Shown piece after piece: positions 17,983 through 26,879 of a DNA stretch of 64,000 nucleotides; position 1 is the stretch's first letter; the number at the start of each line of letters is the position of its first letter. The position numbers and the translations under genes are program-made. This stretch comes from Keguizhuia sedimenti (lineage in GTDB: Bacteria; Pseudomonadota; Gammaproteobacteria; Burkholderiales; Burkholderiaceae_D), in the NCBI GenBank assembly GCA_030715135.1, contig JAUYVH010000001.1, positions 558,001 through 622,000 of the forward strand. Reading direction: 5' to 3'. Below the pieces are notes generated by a model. The model ran no database searches. It was not told where the DNA came from and was given only the letters and a program-made list of their open reading frames with translations.

Positions 17983-18471
17983 ATGCAACTGATATCGGAA
18001 ATCATGACTTACGATGCCACGTTCGTGTCGCCGGACGATACCGTGCTGCAGGCCCTTCGCAAGATGGAAGAATGGAACATTCACGCAGTCCCGGTATGCG
18101 ATAGCGAACATTTGGTCGGCATACTGTCGCAACAGGATATCGCCGGCGGTGCAAATGGCCCGGATGTGCGCCTTGCGAATCGGAAGGTCGCCGACCTCAT
18201 GACAAATGAAGTGATCTTCTGCTTTGAAGACCAATCAGTGGACGATGTGTTGGCGCAAATGAGCAATCATCACATCCGGCACATCCCCGTTCTCAACAGG
18301 AACAGGGAATTGATCGGCATCGTCTCGCTTTCCGATCTGGCAAACAGGGTGTCCGGGCTATCGAAGGAGCACGCGCAGGAACTTTTCCGCACATTTGGTT
18401 CCGAACAGTTATCGTCAGGGGAAATGCGCACGCATCGGCTCGCGTCGGATTCTGCAGACGGAAAATTTTAA
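17983..18471 (+). CDS. CBS-domain pair protein (paralogue 2)
   Basis: A 162-residue CBS pair clearly related to the preceding one. Both start MQ-ISEIMT, share VSPDDTV, and have CFEDQ and IRxIPV at matching positions. The first CBS has changed where paralogue 1 keeps TDRDI: it reads SQQDIAGGA, and the following region is shortened. This suggests altered or lost nucleotide binding in CBS1. The tail is longer and charged. SD GGCGGAGA precedes the ATG. It probably arose by tandem duplication. Confidence 0.87.
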   Translation: MQLISEIMTYDATFVSPDDTVLQALRKMEEWNIHAVPVCDSEHLVGILSQQDIAGGANGPDVRLANRKVADLMTNEVIFCFEDQSVDDVLAQMSNHHIRHIPVLNRNRELIGIVSLSDLANRVSGLSKEHAQELFRTFGSEQLSSGEMRTHRLASDSADGKF

Positions 18472-18509
18472 CCAGCACCGGCATGTATCGCACCACAAGG
18501 AGAACAACA

Positions 18510-18746
18510 ATGGCACAAAACTCAGATGACATCTCCACTCTTTCTTTCATATTGATTGGCATGGCCGCAGGTGCCGCCATCATGTATTTCATGGATCCCG
18601 CCCAGGGCCGGCGCCGGCGCGCCCTGCTCAGGGACAAGGCATACAGCGCCTCGCTCCAGACCAGGAAGGCCATTGATGCACGCACACACGACCTCAGCAA
18701 CCGGGCGCACGGACTGCGCGTCAAGGCAAGCCGCATGCTGCATTAA
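18510..18746 (+). CDS. small membrane protein with DPxxGRRRR motif
   Basis: A 78-residue protein with one membrane helix (about 10-30, FILIGMAAGAAIMYFM). The conserved DPAQGRRRRALLRDKA follows and then an amphipathic basic tail. Similar short YtxH-like proteins are common in Burkholderiales and uncharacterised. An upstream ATG at 18483 is in frame, but AAGGAG before the ATG at 18510 decides. It lies 38 bp after the second CBS gene and may be cotranscribed. Confidence 0.75.
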   Translation: MAQNSDDISTLSFILIGMAAGAAIMYFMDPAQGRRRRALLRDKAYSASLQTRKAIDARTHDLSNRAHGLRVKASRMLH

Positions 18747-18807
18747 TCAATACCGTTGCATAAGCGGTGCTCAGCTCCCGCAGGCTGCCATCGTTGTGCA
18801 TTCATCA

Positions 18808-19020
18808 TCAGCCGATGGCAGTACGCACTTTTCCGAACGACTCGATCTGGTTGAGTACTCGCATCAAGTCGTCCGCCGTCGCCCGAACGAAGTCGCCAAG
18901 ATGGTCGTTGGTCGAGGAATAAAATTTCAGCGATGTGCCGGTTCCGCCCGCATCCACCACATGTATCTTCGCCACATGGTTCAGATTCATATGCCAGCCT
19001 TGGCCGATTTCAATAAACAT
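18808..19020 (-). CDS. small hypothetical protein
   Basis: A 70-residue soluble protein starting MFIEIGQGWHMNLNHVAKIH. It has a predicted beta-rich first half and an amphipathic helix at the end (DDLMRVLNQIESFG). SD GGAGAC before the ATG at 19020 supports it over the ATG at 19050. No family recognised. The 71-bp gap from the upstream metallophosphoesterase gene on the same strand allows cotranscription. Confidence 0.65.
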   Translation of the reverse strand: MFIEIGQGWHMNLNHVAKIHVVDAGGTGTSLKFYSSTNDHLGDFVRATADDLMRVLNQIESFGKVRTAIG

Positions 19021-19091
19021 GAGGTCTCCTTCATCAATACGCCGATGCATATGAGCCGCCTTGCATCGCTCGCACGGAAAAGCCAGACCGT

Positions 19092-19844
19092 TTACAAAGG
19101 AACCGGTTCCGAAACAGGAATTTCCAGGATGCGGAATGGCGGGCGGTCTGGATAAGTCCTGGTCAAAAGCGGCTTGGCGACGTTATACACCGGAATATTA
19201 TTGACGGTTTTTCCTTCCGGAAAGCCGCGGTGCGCATGTCCGTGAAATACCGCGGTAACAGGATAGCGGAGCAGCGGATCTTCCAGCCGGCTGGTCCCGA
19301 GGAAAGGATAGATTTCCAGTGGCTCGCCCTGCACGGTAGCTTCGATCGGCGAATAGTGCAGCAATGCAATGCGCTGCGTAGTGCGCAGCTTGGCCAACGC
19401 TGATTCAAGCTTCAATGCTTCCTGCAATGCTTCATTGACAAATGCCTTGAATACTCCTTCACCCCAAGGTCCGAGCGCACGCCGCCCGTATCCCCCGGCG
19501 AACCCTTTCGCTCCGGCAAAGCCGACACCATGAACTTCGCATGCTTCGCCATCGAGAACCTTCACCCCGACCGTGGATAAAATCTTGCACACTTCGTCCT
19601 GTTTTCCAGACTCATAATCATGATTGCCTAGCACGGCAATGATCGGAATACTGATGTGGGCCAACTCCTCTGCCAGGATACGTGCTTCCTCCGGCAATCC
19701 GTAATCCGTCAGATCGCCGCACAACAAGAGGATATCCGCCGCTTCATTGGCCTGTGCAAAAAAAGAACGCAATGTGCCGGCCGATGACTTGGTGCAATGC
19801 GTATCGCCCACTGCCGCGAGCCGAATCTTTTCCGAAAGCGCCAC
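19092..19844 (-). CDS. calcineurin-like metallophosphoesterase
   Basis: A 250-residue dinuclear metal phosphoesterase. It has the ordered motifs GDTH, GDLTDYG, GNHDY, LLHYSP and FHGHAHRG, all metal ligands of the family. The frame extends to 19976, but GGAGA sits 7 nt before the GTG at 19844, where the protein domain begins, so that start is preferred. The substrate is unknown. It is divergent from a nucleotidyltransferase gene 209 bp away, hinting at opposing reactions on one nucleotide or nucleic acid substrate. Confidence 0.87.
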   Translation of the reverse strand: MALSEKIRLAAVGDTHCTKSSAGTLRSFFAQANEAADILLLCGDLTDYGLPEEARILAEELAHISIPIIAVLGNHDYESGKQDEVCKILSTVGVKVLDGEACEVHGVGFAGAKGFAGGYGRRALGPWGEGVFKAFVNEALQEALKLESALAKLRTTQRIALLHYSPIEATVQGEPLEIYPFLGTSRLEDPLLRYPVTAVFHGHAHRGFPEGKTVNNIPVYNVAKPLLTRTYPDRPPFRILEIPVSEPVPL

Positions 19845-20053
19845 TATCAATTCTCCGTATTGAGTTCCGCACTGCGTGGTGCTGACAGGCAAAAATTGCA
19901 GTGCGATGATGACTATCCAATCATAGTGACCGTGCCTGTGCCGCATAAGTTTTGCGGCTTGCTTAATTATTTTCAAAGATTCAACAAGTTTTTCTGCCGT
20001 TTTTCAATTTCGCCGGTCTATATCTATATGCAAACTTAAAGTGAGGATCCGCC

Positions 20054-20860
20054 TTGAACGCATCCGCCGGATTGATTGCCGATAAGAATGCCGAAGACTT
20101 TTATCAGGATGTATTAATCGGCCTGCAGAACGCCGATATACCGTTTCTGGTGGGCGGTGCCTATGCCTTCATTTGCTATACGGGCATTACCCGACCGACC
20201 AAAGACCTGGATATCTTCATTCGTCGTAAAGACTATGATCGCCTGAATGCCGCCCTGGCCGATACAAGATATAAGGTGGATCTGACCTATCCGCACTGGC
20301 TTGCCAAGATCCATTTCGGCGACGAATTCGTAGATGTGATTTTCAATTCCGGCAATGGCATTGCCGAAGTCGACGATGCGTGGTTCGAGCGTTCCCATCG
20401 CGCGGAAGTGCTCGGTCTGCAGACGTGTATCTGCCCGGTAGAAGAAACCATCTGGTCCAAGGCCTTCATCATGGAGCGTGAACGCTATGACGGAGCCGAT
20501 ATCGTGCATATGCTGCGCGCGTGCAGCGGACAGATCGATTGGCGGCATTTGCTCGACCGCTTCGGCGACCACTGGCGTGTATTGCTGATTCACCTTACCG
20601 CGTTCGGATTTGTCTATCCTGCGGAGCGTAACCTGGTTCCGTTATGGGTAATGGACGAATTGCTTGATCGCCTGCGCACCGAAACGCATACGCCTCCGCC
20701 GCATGGCGCGCTCTGCGCAGGCCCGCTTTTATCGCGTGAACAGTATCTGACCGACATCCGGAACTGGGGCTATCAGGATGCGCGCGTTATTCCGGTCGGG
20801 AACATGACCCCGGACGAAACTGCGCGCTGGACCGACGCCATCCAGCAATCAAAGGAATGA
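20054..20860 (+). CDS. nucleotidyltransferase family protein
   Basis: A 268-residue protein with a Pol-beta-like nucleotidyltransferase core: LVGGAYAFICYTG, then the metal-binding KDLDIF and, further on, EFVDVIF. The C-terminal half is helical with no named domain. The start is the TTG at 20054 with a modest GAGG upstream. Relatives include tRNA, antitoxin-like and MNT-type enzymes; no toxin partner is next to it. It stands divergent from the metallophosphoesterase gene. Confidence 0.8.
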   Translation: MNASAGLIADKNAEDFYQDVLIGLQNADIPFLVGGAYAFICYTGITRPTKDLDIFIRRKDYDRLNAALADTRYKVDLTYPHWLAKIHFGDEFVDVIFNSGNGIAEVDDAWFERSHRAEVLGLQTCICPVEETIWSKAFIMERERYDGADIVHMLRACSGQIDWRHLLDRFGDHWRVLLIHLTAFGFVYPAERNLVPLWVMDELLDRLRTETHTPPPHGALCAGPLLSREQYLTDIRNWGYQDARVIPVGNMTPDETARWTDAIQQSKE

Positions 20861-20899
20861 AAGGAGGGATGGAAGCCGATAAAAGCGTTCCCGCCTGCG

Positions 20900-21106
20900 C
20901 TATTCCAGCTTGATATCGCCATGAATATCGAATTTCAGGTTCAATCCGGCGATTTCCAGCGTCATCTTGGCCGGAAAATGTTCATTACCCTGAATTGCCT
21001 TGGCTGCCAGCGCTTTGTCGACAGCCTGTTCGATCTCGCGTTGCGAGGTCACGCCGACCACTTTCAGGAACTTGCGCATGCTGATGTTGAATTCTTCTTC
21101 GTTCAT
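20900..21106 (-). CDS. DUF6494 family small protein
   Basis: A 68-residue protein: MNEEEFNISMRKFLKVVGVT followed by REIEQAVDKAL and a beta-type end LEIAGLNLKFDIHGDIKLE. This matches what I know as DUF6494, of unknown function. SD GGAGA before the ATG at 21106 is clear, so the longer frame to 21181 is rejected. It converges with the nucleotidyltransferase gene. Confidence 0.75.
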   Translation of the reverse strand: MNEEEFNISMRKFLKVVGVTSQREIEQAVDKALAAKAIQGNEHFPAKMTLEIAGLNLKFDIHGDIKLE

Positions 21107-21229
21107 CGTGCTCTCCGTTGATTTATATATGCCATTCGATCGATTCAGCAACCTGTCCGGCATGAATTCCGGCAGCGGCATCCGCGGCCGTCGCAGGATA
21201 TCCTAGCAAATTTCTAAAAACATGAATTG

Positions 21230-22090
21230 ATGAATCCCCGCATGAACAGAAAAAGAACTGTCATCAATGTCTTTCCCGCAATGCGCAAGGATATTGGCGA
21301 CCTGACGACTTACCGCGCACTGCCTACGCAATGGGTAGGCATGCAGGACCCCTTTCTTTTCCTGAATCACCACGGCCCGCAGGTTTATGCTCCGCACAAC
21401 CGCGGCCTGCCGTTCGGGCCGCATCCGCATCGCGGCTTTGAGACCGTCACTTTTATCCTGGACGGCGACATTGCGCATCGCGACAGCGCCGGACATGAGA
21501 GCGTAATCGATGCCGGCGGGATTCAATGGATGACGGCCGGGCGCGGTCTGGTGCATTCGGAACATTCTTCCCAACGTTTCATGCGCGAAGGCGGGCCCCT
21601 GGAAATTCTGCAGCTTTGGCTCAATCTGCCGGCACGGCTGAAAATGACCGAGCCGCGCTATATCGGTTTGCAGAAAGAGCAGATACCGATTGCGGAAATG
21701 CCCGATGGCGCAGCACAGCTGCAACTGATTGCCGGCCAATGGAACGGCACCGCCGGTGCCGTCCGGCCCTTGACGGATGTCAGCGTCATGCTGCTTCACT
21801 TCGCGGCACCGTGCAGTATCAGCATGGCCATACCATCCGAGCATGCCGTATTCCTGTATGTCGTGCGCGGGAACACCGAGATCAATAAGCGTCCGGTAGA
21901 GGCGCGTCGTCTGGCACAGTTTGCATCCGACGGCGACTCCGTCGACATTGCGGGCACGCCGGGATCGGTCGTATTGCTGTGCCATGCGCCGCCTTATAAT
22001 GAACCGATTGCCGCACATGGCCCGTTCGTCATGAATACCGAGCAAGAAATTCGTCAGGCGATACTCGATTATCAGGCAGGAAAATTTTAA
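21230..22090 (+). CDS. pirin family protein
   Basis: A bicupin protein of 286 residues. The N-terminal cupin carries the metal ligands in GPHPHRGFETVT, followed by QWMTAGRGLVHSE. The C-terminal cupin is more degenerate. Bacterial pirins include quercetinases and redox-sensitive regulators. Alternative ATG at 21242 is possible. It is followed by the sugar dehydrogenase gene 66 bp downstream on the same strand. Confidence 0.9.
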   Translation: MNPRMNRKRTVINVFPAMRKDIGDLTTYRALPTQWVGMQDPFLFLNHHGPQVYAPHNRGLPFGPHPHRGFETVTFILDGDIAHRDSAGHESVIDAGGIQWMTAGRGLVHSEHSSQRFMREGGPLEILQLWLNLPARLKMTEPRYIGLQKEQIPIAEMPDGAAQLQLIAGQWNGTAGAVRPLTDVSVMLLHFAAPCSISMAIPSEHAVFLYVVRGNTEINKRPVEARRLAQFASDGDSVDIAGTPGSVVLLCHAPPYNEPIAAHGPFVMNTEQEIRQAILDYQAGKF

Positions 22091-22155
22091 TGAAGCACGC
22101 CGACGGCCGGCCCGCTTTTAACCATGCGTCTTTTTCGATTTTTGGAGAACCCGTC

Positions 22156-23343
22156 ATGACTTTCATTTTCGCCCTTGACCCTGCCAGGCTCAGGCAGGCA
22201 ACTGTGTCACACATTGCCTTTGGCCTTCTGGTTTCACTGCTTCTTGCAATGCATCCGGACGCCTTCGCGCAGGCACCAGCAGCTGCAGGCAGCAACCTGC
22301 GGACCGAAGTGGTGGCAAAAGGCCTGGAGCATCCCTGGGGCATGACATTCATCGATGGCAACCGGTTCCTGGTCACTGAGCGGCCGGGAAGATTGCGTCT
22401 GGTGAATCCCAACGGTGAAGTCAGCGCGCCGATTGAAGGCTTGCCCGACATCGATGAAGGGGGGCAGGGAGGTTTGCTGGATATTCTTGCAGACAGTGAT
22501 TTCAACAATAATCGCACGATTTATTTCTGCTATTCCGAGCCGGGGGGTAGCGGCAACTCGACCGCCCTTGCCTCGGCTCGCCTTGCCAAGGATGCCAGGC
22601 GCCTGGAACAGGTCAAGGTGCTGTTCAGCCAAAAGCCGAAATATCGCAGCAATGCGCACTTCGGCTGCCGTATCGTCGAGAACCGGGACGGCACTTTATT
22701 CCTGACCTTGGGCGATCGCTTCTCGCGCATGAAGGATGCACAAACCCTGGATAACCATCACGGCAAAATCGTACGCGTTAAAAAAGACGGTTCGATTCCC
22801 GTCGATAATCCGTTTGCAGGAAACAAGGACGGTGCGCAAAAATCCTTGCCTGAAATCTGGAGCTACGGCCACCGCAACGCGCAAGGCGCGGCCCTCGACC
22901 TCGACGGAAATTTATGGATGCATGAACATGGGCCCCAAGGTGGCGACGAGATCAACAAAGTGAAGCCCGCAAAGAACTATGGATGGCCGGTCATTACTTA
23001 CGGCGAGAACTATGGCGGCGGCAAGATCGGTGAAGGCCTGACGCAAAAGGCGGGCATGGAACAGCCAGTCCATTACTGGACGCCGTCAATGGCGCCGTCA
23101 GGCATGGCCTTTCTGCGCAGCGACCGTTACGGAAAAGACTGGCAAGGCGACCTGTTCGTCGGCGCACTGAAATTCCGTTACCTCGCCCATCTGAAGTTAA
23201 AAGATGGCAAGGTCGTGAATGAAGAAAAACTTCTGCTAAACCTGGAGCAGCGCATTCGCGATGTCAAGGAAGGGCCCGACGGTTTGTTGTATCTTTTGAC
23301 CGATGAAGGCGATGGCCAGTTGATTCGCATCCTGCCGCGCTGA
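22156..23343 (+). CDS. PQQ-dependent sugar dehydrogenase (YliI-like)
   Basis: A 395-residue periplasmic protein with an N-terminal signal segment (ending ...HPDAFAQA) and a six-bladed beta-propeller of the soluble glucose/aldose dehydrogenase type. Landmarks are GLEHPWGMTF, FLVTERPGRLRLV, GGQGGLLDI, SNAHFGCRI, WSYGHRNAQG and MHEHGPQGGDEIN. It oxidises aldose sugars with PQQ. No PQQ synthesis genes are present in the window. SD GGAG before the ATG at 22156 is used instead of the ATG at 22090. Confidence 0.9.
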   Translation: MTFIFALDPARLRQATVSHIAFGLLVSLLLAMHPDAFAQAPAAAGSNLRTEVVAKGLEHPWGMTFIDGNRFLVTERPGRLRLVNPNGEVSAPIEGLPDIDEGGQGGLLDILADSDFNNNRTIYFCYSEPGGSGNSTALASARLAKDARRLEQVKVLFSQKPKYRSNAHFGCRIVENRDGTLFLTLGDRFSRMKDAQTLDNHHGKIVRVKKDGSIPVDNPFAGNKDGAQKSLPEIWSYGHRNAQGAALDLDGNLWMHEHGPQGGDEINKVKPAKNYGWPVITYGENYGGGKIGEGLTQKAGMEQPVHYWTPSMAPSGMAFLRSDRYGKDWQGDLFVGALKFRYLAHLKLKDGKVVNEEKLLLNLEQRIRDVKEGPDGLLYLLTDEGDGQLIRILPR

Positions 23344-23557
23344 AATTGCGCACAGCGTAGACTGTAGATGCAGCGGACATATCGACTATTACCAAGGCCA
23401 TCGGAATGTGCCCTTGACGGCGCGGTCAATCGAGGAATAGCACATTCTGAATTAGCCAATCGGCATGCCGGAGCTGCATCGGAAACTTCTTATAGGAGCA
23501 TGATGCGGCACATGGCACAATGCGTGCCGTCATTGTGACCTGATGGAATGAACTAGC

Positions 23558-24235
23558 ATGAGTAAACCCACCGCTTTCGCGGCACCGCTGGAATTGACGG
23601 AAAAAGCCAAAACGCCGGCGGGGTTAATGCGGGTCGTGCTGGACAGTTATGCCTCCGGCGCATTGTCGGTTGAGTTGATTCCGGAAGCAAAGGAGCCGGA
23701 CCTTGCAGCAACGCCGCTTATGCTTTCTGCCGATGCGCCGGAAGCGAACCAGTTGGCGCGCGGTGAATTTGTTGCGGCATGCACGGATGCCGCACTTGCG
23801 CACGCCCTGCTCCATCGAGGCTTGTTCCGAGAGACCGGACGGCATCTGGCAGGCGTTTCGGTCTGGACACTCCAAGGTCTTGCCATGATTGAATTTCTTT
23901 CCGCATTCCAGCCGCCGGTTGCCGCTTCACGAGTCAGTTTTCCTTCCCATTTGTTCCAGGATAAAGAGTTTGAACCGCAAGCGCAAAAACGGCTGATCCA
24001 GGCGTTTGAAGCCGATGGCTACACGCGTCATTCCGCGCAGGGTGCCGCGGTCTGGGTGTTAAAGCAATATTGCGCAACGAAGAAGCTTCCGTTTATTGTG
24101 TATCTCCTGAAAGATCAGGATGCCGTTGCCGGCGTTCTGGTATGCAAGCGCGGCTTCGCAGCATCCATTGCCGAACGCGAATCCCATATGGGGCACACCG
24201 TTCAAATGGTGTACGAAAGCCCAACGTATTCGTGA
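23558..24235 (+). CDS. hypothetical protein
   Basis: A 225-residue soluble protein with no motif I recognise. The first half is acidic and Ala-rich. The second half is better structured, with FEADGYTRHSAQGAAVWVLK and KLPFIVYLLKDQDAVAGVLV, suggesting an alpha/beta domain. No signal peptide or membrane helix. Codon usage looks like its neighbours. It is isolated by about 210 bp upstream and 270 bp downstream with no clear terminator. Confidence 0.65.
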   Translation: MSKPTAFAAPLELTEKAKTPAGLMRVVLDSYASGALSVELIPEAKEPDLAATPLMLSADAPEANQLARGEFVAACTDAALAHALLHRGLFRETGRHLAGVSVWTLQGLAMIEFLSAFQPPVAASRVSFPSHLFQDKEFEPQAQKRLIQAFEADGYTRHSAQGAAVWVLKQYCATKKLPFIVYLLKDQDAVAGVLVCKRGFAASIAERESHMGHTVQMVYESPTYS

Positions 24236-24505
24236 AATCAGCTTGCTTCCCCACACACGAATTGAATTGACACGCACGAGCTGGCGCTTAAGCAAGCACT
24301 AGATTTTCCATCAGTCTGCCTTTATTTCTCCCTTCCTGTTTTTCCGTCACTTGTTAGGTAACCGTTACGTAAGCCTTAGTGCATTGCTTTCCTAGCCATT
24401 TTGCATGCGCTTCATGCATGGCACACGAATTGCTGCGAAAAGATGTTCCGCCATATCGCATCTGTGCAGATGCGGTGCCCAGCAAATTTTCCCGAAAGGA
24501 TGACC

Positions 24506-25024
24506 ATGCACATCGACGAGCAACATGACGCCGTGTTCAACAAAATTGCCGAAATGATCGATGCTGCCAAGTTTGCGATGTTAACCACCATGGAGGAAGA
24601 TGGCGCTCTGCGCAGCCGCCCCATGTCGACCATGCAAATGGATGGCGACGGAAACCTCTGGTTTTTTACCTCGCAATCATCGCCCAAAGTTGTCGAAGCG
24701 CAGCAACACCGGCAAGTCAATCTTTGCTATGTACGTACCGACAAGCAGGATTATCTTTCCGTTTCAGGCAATGCCGAGCTGGTTCACGACCGGGAAAAAA
24801 TGCGCTCGCTTTGGACTCCCTGGATCAAACCCTGGTTTCCGAACGGCGTCGACGATCCGGACTTGGCATTGCTGAAGGTTCGCATTACCGAGGCGGAATA
24901 CTGGGATGCCCCCGGCAATGCGATCAAGCGCATCGCAGGATTAGGCAAGGCGCTCGCCACCGGCAATACCGATGGGCTGGGCGAGCACGGAAAAATTGAG
25001 CCTCAATCCGGGCCATTGAAATAA
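24506..25024 (+). CDS. general stress protein, pyridoxamine phosphate oxidase-like fold
   Basis: A 172-residue split-barrel protein of the general stress protein 26 group. Landmarks are AKFAMLTTMEEDGALRSRPM, LWFFTSQSSPKVVEAQ, VNLCYVRTD and DYLSVSGNAELV. Members bind FMN or FAD and are stress-induced. AAAGGA overlaps the ATG at 24500, so the ATG at 24506 is the better start. Monocistronic, consistent with the stress gene theme. Confidence 0.87.
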   Translation: MHIDEQHDAVFNKIAEMIDAAKFAMLTTMEEDGALRSRPMSTMQMDGDGNLWFFTSQSSPKVVEAQQHRQVNLCYVRTDKQDYLSVSGNAELVHDREKMRSLWTPWIKPWFPNGVDDPDLALLKVRITEAEYWDAPGNAIKRIAGLGKALATGNTDGLGEHGKIEPQSGPLK

Positions 25025-25161
25025 GCATTCTACGATGCGCAAGGCCATGCCTTCCAGGCATTCAGAAGGCGCCGGCGGTTTTCCTGGACGAAATCAATCC
25101 TGAACTATGTCCGTGCCGTTCGATCCAATTGTCATGATGAATGATTCTGGAAGGATCTCGC

Positions 25162-25386
25162 ATGCCTAAGCAGCCACGAACAAATGAAGATCCCGTCAAG
25201 CAGACTGATCAGCATACGGATCAGCCGCATGCGAACGAGTTAAATGAGCCGATTCCGCACGTCGGGCAACCGCTCGACGGCCGCCATTACCTGGATGTGC
25301 TGGAAGAACAGACGCATGCGGATACCAGGCCACAACCGGATGGCGAAAATCCGCGCCATCCTGAGACGGGAGCCGAGCATCAGTAA
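25162..25386 (+). CDS. small hydrophilic hypothetical protein
   Basis: A 74-residue, very hydrophilic and probably disordered protein rich in His, Pro, Asp, Glu and Gln, with a short conserved-looking core IPHVGQPLDGRHYLDVLEEQ. GGAAGGA before the ATG at 25162 supports it. No family recognised; its composition resembles small stress-induced or hydrophilin-like proteins. Confidence 0.5.
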   Translation: MPKQPRTNEDPVKQTDQHTDQPHANELNEPIPHVGQPLDGRHYLDVLEEQTHADTRPQPDGENPRHPETGAEHQ

Positions 25387-25678
25387 TCGATATATAGCCG
25401 TATTCGTGTAACACGGTCACATAAAGGAAGAACCACCCGCCATCGCTCATGGCTTACATAAAAGCAGATTGCGAACCGCGTATGCAATCGGCGAAGCAGG
25501 TGCAGCGTGTATCGCATCGGCGCTGGCAGGCAGGGCGGCAAAAGATAGAAGCGACATTAATACACTGCACATGTCCGGTATGCAATCATGCAAGGCGTGA
25601 TTTTTTGCGTACCACGATGAACCGGACAAGCGCTGCACTTTTTCAGGAATCATTCGGCCATATCACTTGGAGGATCAG

Positions 25679-26260
25679 ATGAATTCGCTTGCAAGCACGT
25701 TTTCTCCCAGCATTACCAGCATGATCCGCATGGATCATACTCATGTGCTGTCCACTTTTCATCAATACAAGATCGGGTCCAGCCCATCGGCCAAACAAGC
25801 CCTGGTGCGCACTGCCTGCCTCGGGCTGGAAATCCATGCGCAGTTGGAAGAGGAAATATTTTATCCAGCCATGCGCGCCGCTGCGCCGGACAATCATATT
25901 CTGGACAAGAGCGTTCCCGAGCACGATGAAATGCGCCGCCTGATCGCCGAGTTGCGCGACATGGAGCCGACAGACCCGGCCTATGATCAGACATTCATGG
26001 AACTCATGCGCGACGTGATCCATCATGTGGCAGATGAAGAAACCACCCTGCTGCCGGAAGCTGAGCGGATCATGCCAGAACGCCTGAGCGAGTTGGGAGC
26101 GCAGATGACCAAGCGCCGCCTCGAACTGGCCGCGCCACATGCCGGTGAACTGGCCATGAACTCTTTCCAGGCGGCGTCTGCAAGCACCATGCTGTTTGCG
26201 GCAGGAGCGCTGCTGGCCGGTTCTTATCTGGTCAAGCGTGCATTTTCCCGGCAGACGTAA
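25679..26260 (+). CDS. hemerythrin HHE protein with C-terminal membrane anchor
   Basis: A 193-residue protein. The HHE domain has iron-ligand candidates in MDHTHVLSTF, HAQLEEEIFYP, PEHDEMRRL and HHVADEETTLLP. A C-terminal hydrophobic helix (about 166-186, TMLFAAGALLAGSYLV) with a basic end would anchor it in the membrane. This tail distinguishes it from the soluble hemerythrin at 1505-2026. TGGAGG before the ATG at 25679 fixes the start. Likely O2/NO/iron-stress role by family. Confidence 0.88.
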   Translation: MNSLASTFSPSITSMIRMDHTHVLSTFHQYKIGSSPSAKQALVRTACLGLEIHAQLEEEIFYPAMRAAAPDNHILDKSVPEHDEMRRLIAELRDMEPTDPAYDQTFMELMRDVIHHVADEETTLLPEAERIMPERLSELGAQMTKRRLELAAPHAGELAMNSFQAASASTMLFAAGALLAGSYLVKRAFSRQT

Positions 26261-26414
26261 ATCGAACCTCTGCCGCACATACTCTATGAAGCATGCGCGG
26301 CACCATGGGTTTGGCGACGCAATCAGGTCTTGACCGCATGCATAGGAATGTTTGGACGGCTTCTTGCCGGATCACTCCGAGCACGCCCTATCATGCGCGC
26401 CTGCACACGTGAGC

Positions 26415-26879
26415 TTAAAACGGCTTTTTCACCATCAGCCAGAACACGATCACAAGAGAGAAAAACGCCGGGATGCCGAGCGCGACCCAGATCTTCAGGT
26501 AGCGCCAGTAAATCGCCGGCAGAGGCGCATCGGCTCGCGCGGCTTCTTCGGCAAAACTGCGCATCTTGATCTGCATCCAGACTACCGGCAGCCAGCATGC
26601 GCCGGCAACAAAATACAAGATAACGGACCAGAGGATCCATGCGCTGGTAAACGGGATTTTCGTAAGATGCATGAGGTAAAATCCGGTGAGCGGTTGCACG
26701 ATGATGGCCGGTGTCGTGAACAGCCAGTCGGCGATCACCACATGACGCACGACCACGGCCGTCGCGCGCGCATCGCGGGTCAGGCTGGTGAACAACATGT
26801 AAAACGCCGACCCGATTCCTGTTCCGAACAGGAAGGTCGAAGACAGAATATGCAGCCACTTCACGGTCAGATAATCCAT
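26415..26879 (-). CDS. DUF2269 family membrane protein
   Basis: A 154-residue inner-membrane protein with four hydrophobic segments (about 6-27, 47-72, 78-100 and 127-150). It has the DUF2269 pattern WLHILSSTFLFGTGIGSAFYM. Its ATG shares one base with the stop of the upstream SDR-DoxX gene (TAATG at 26877-26881), so it is translationally coupled. Function unknown; the coupling suggests it works with the membrane part of that fusion. Confidence 0.85.
   Translation of the reverse strand: MDYLTVKWLHILSSTFLFGTGIGSAFYMLFTSLTRDARATAVVVRHVVIADWLFTTPAIIVQPLTGFYLMHLTKIPFTSAWILWSVILYFVAGACWLPVVWMQIKMRSFAEEAARADAPLPAIYWRYLKIWVALGIPAFFSLVIVFWLMVKKPF

Noticed and set aside
25449..25682. 77-codon plus-strand frame before the second hemerythrin, and a signal-peptide-like minus frame opposite
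   Set aside because: Neither has SD or family support, and each overlaps the other; the gap is better read as promoter.
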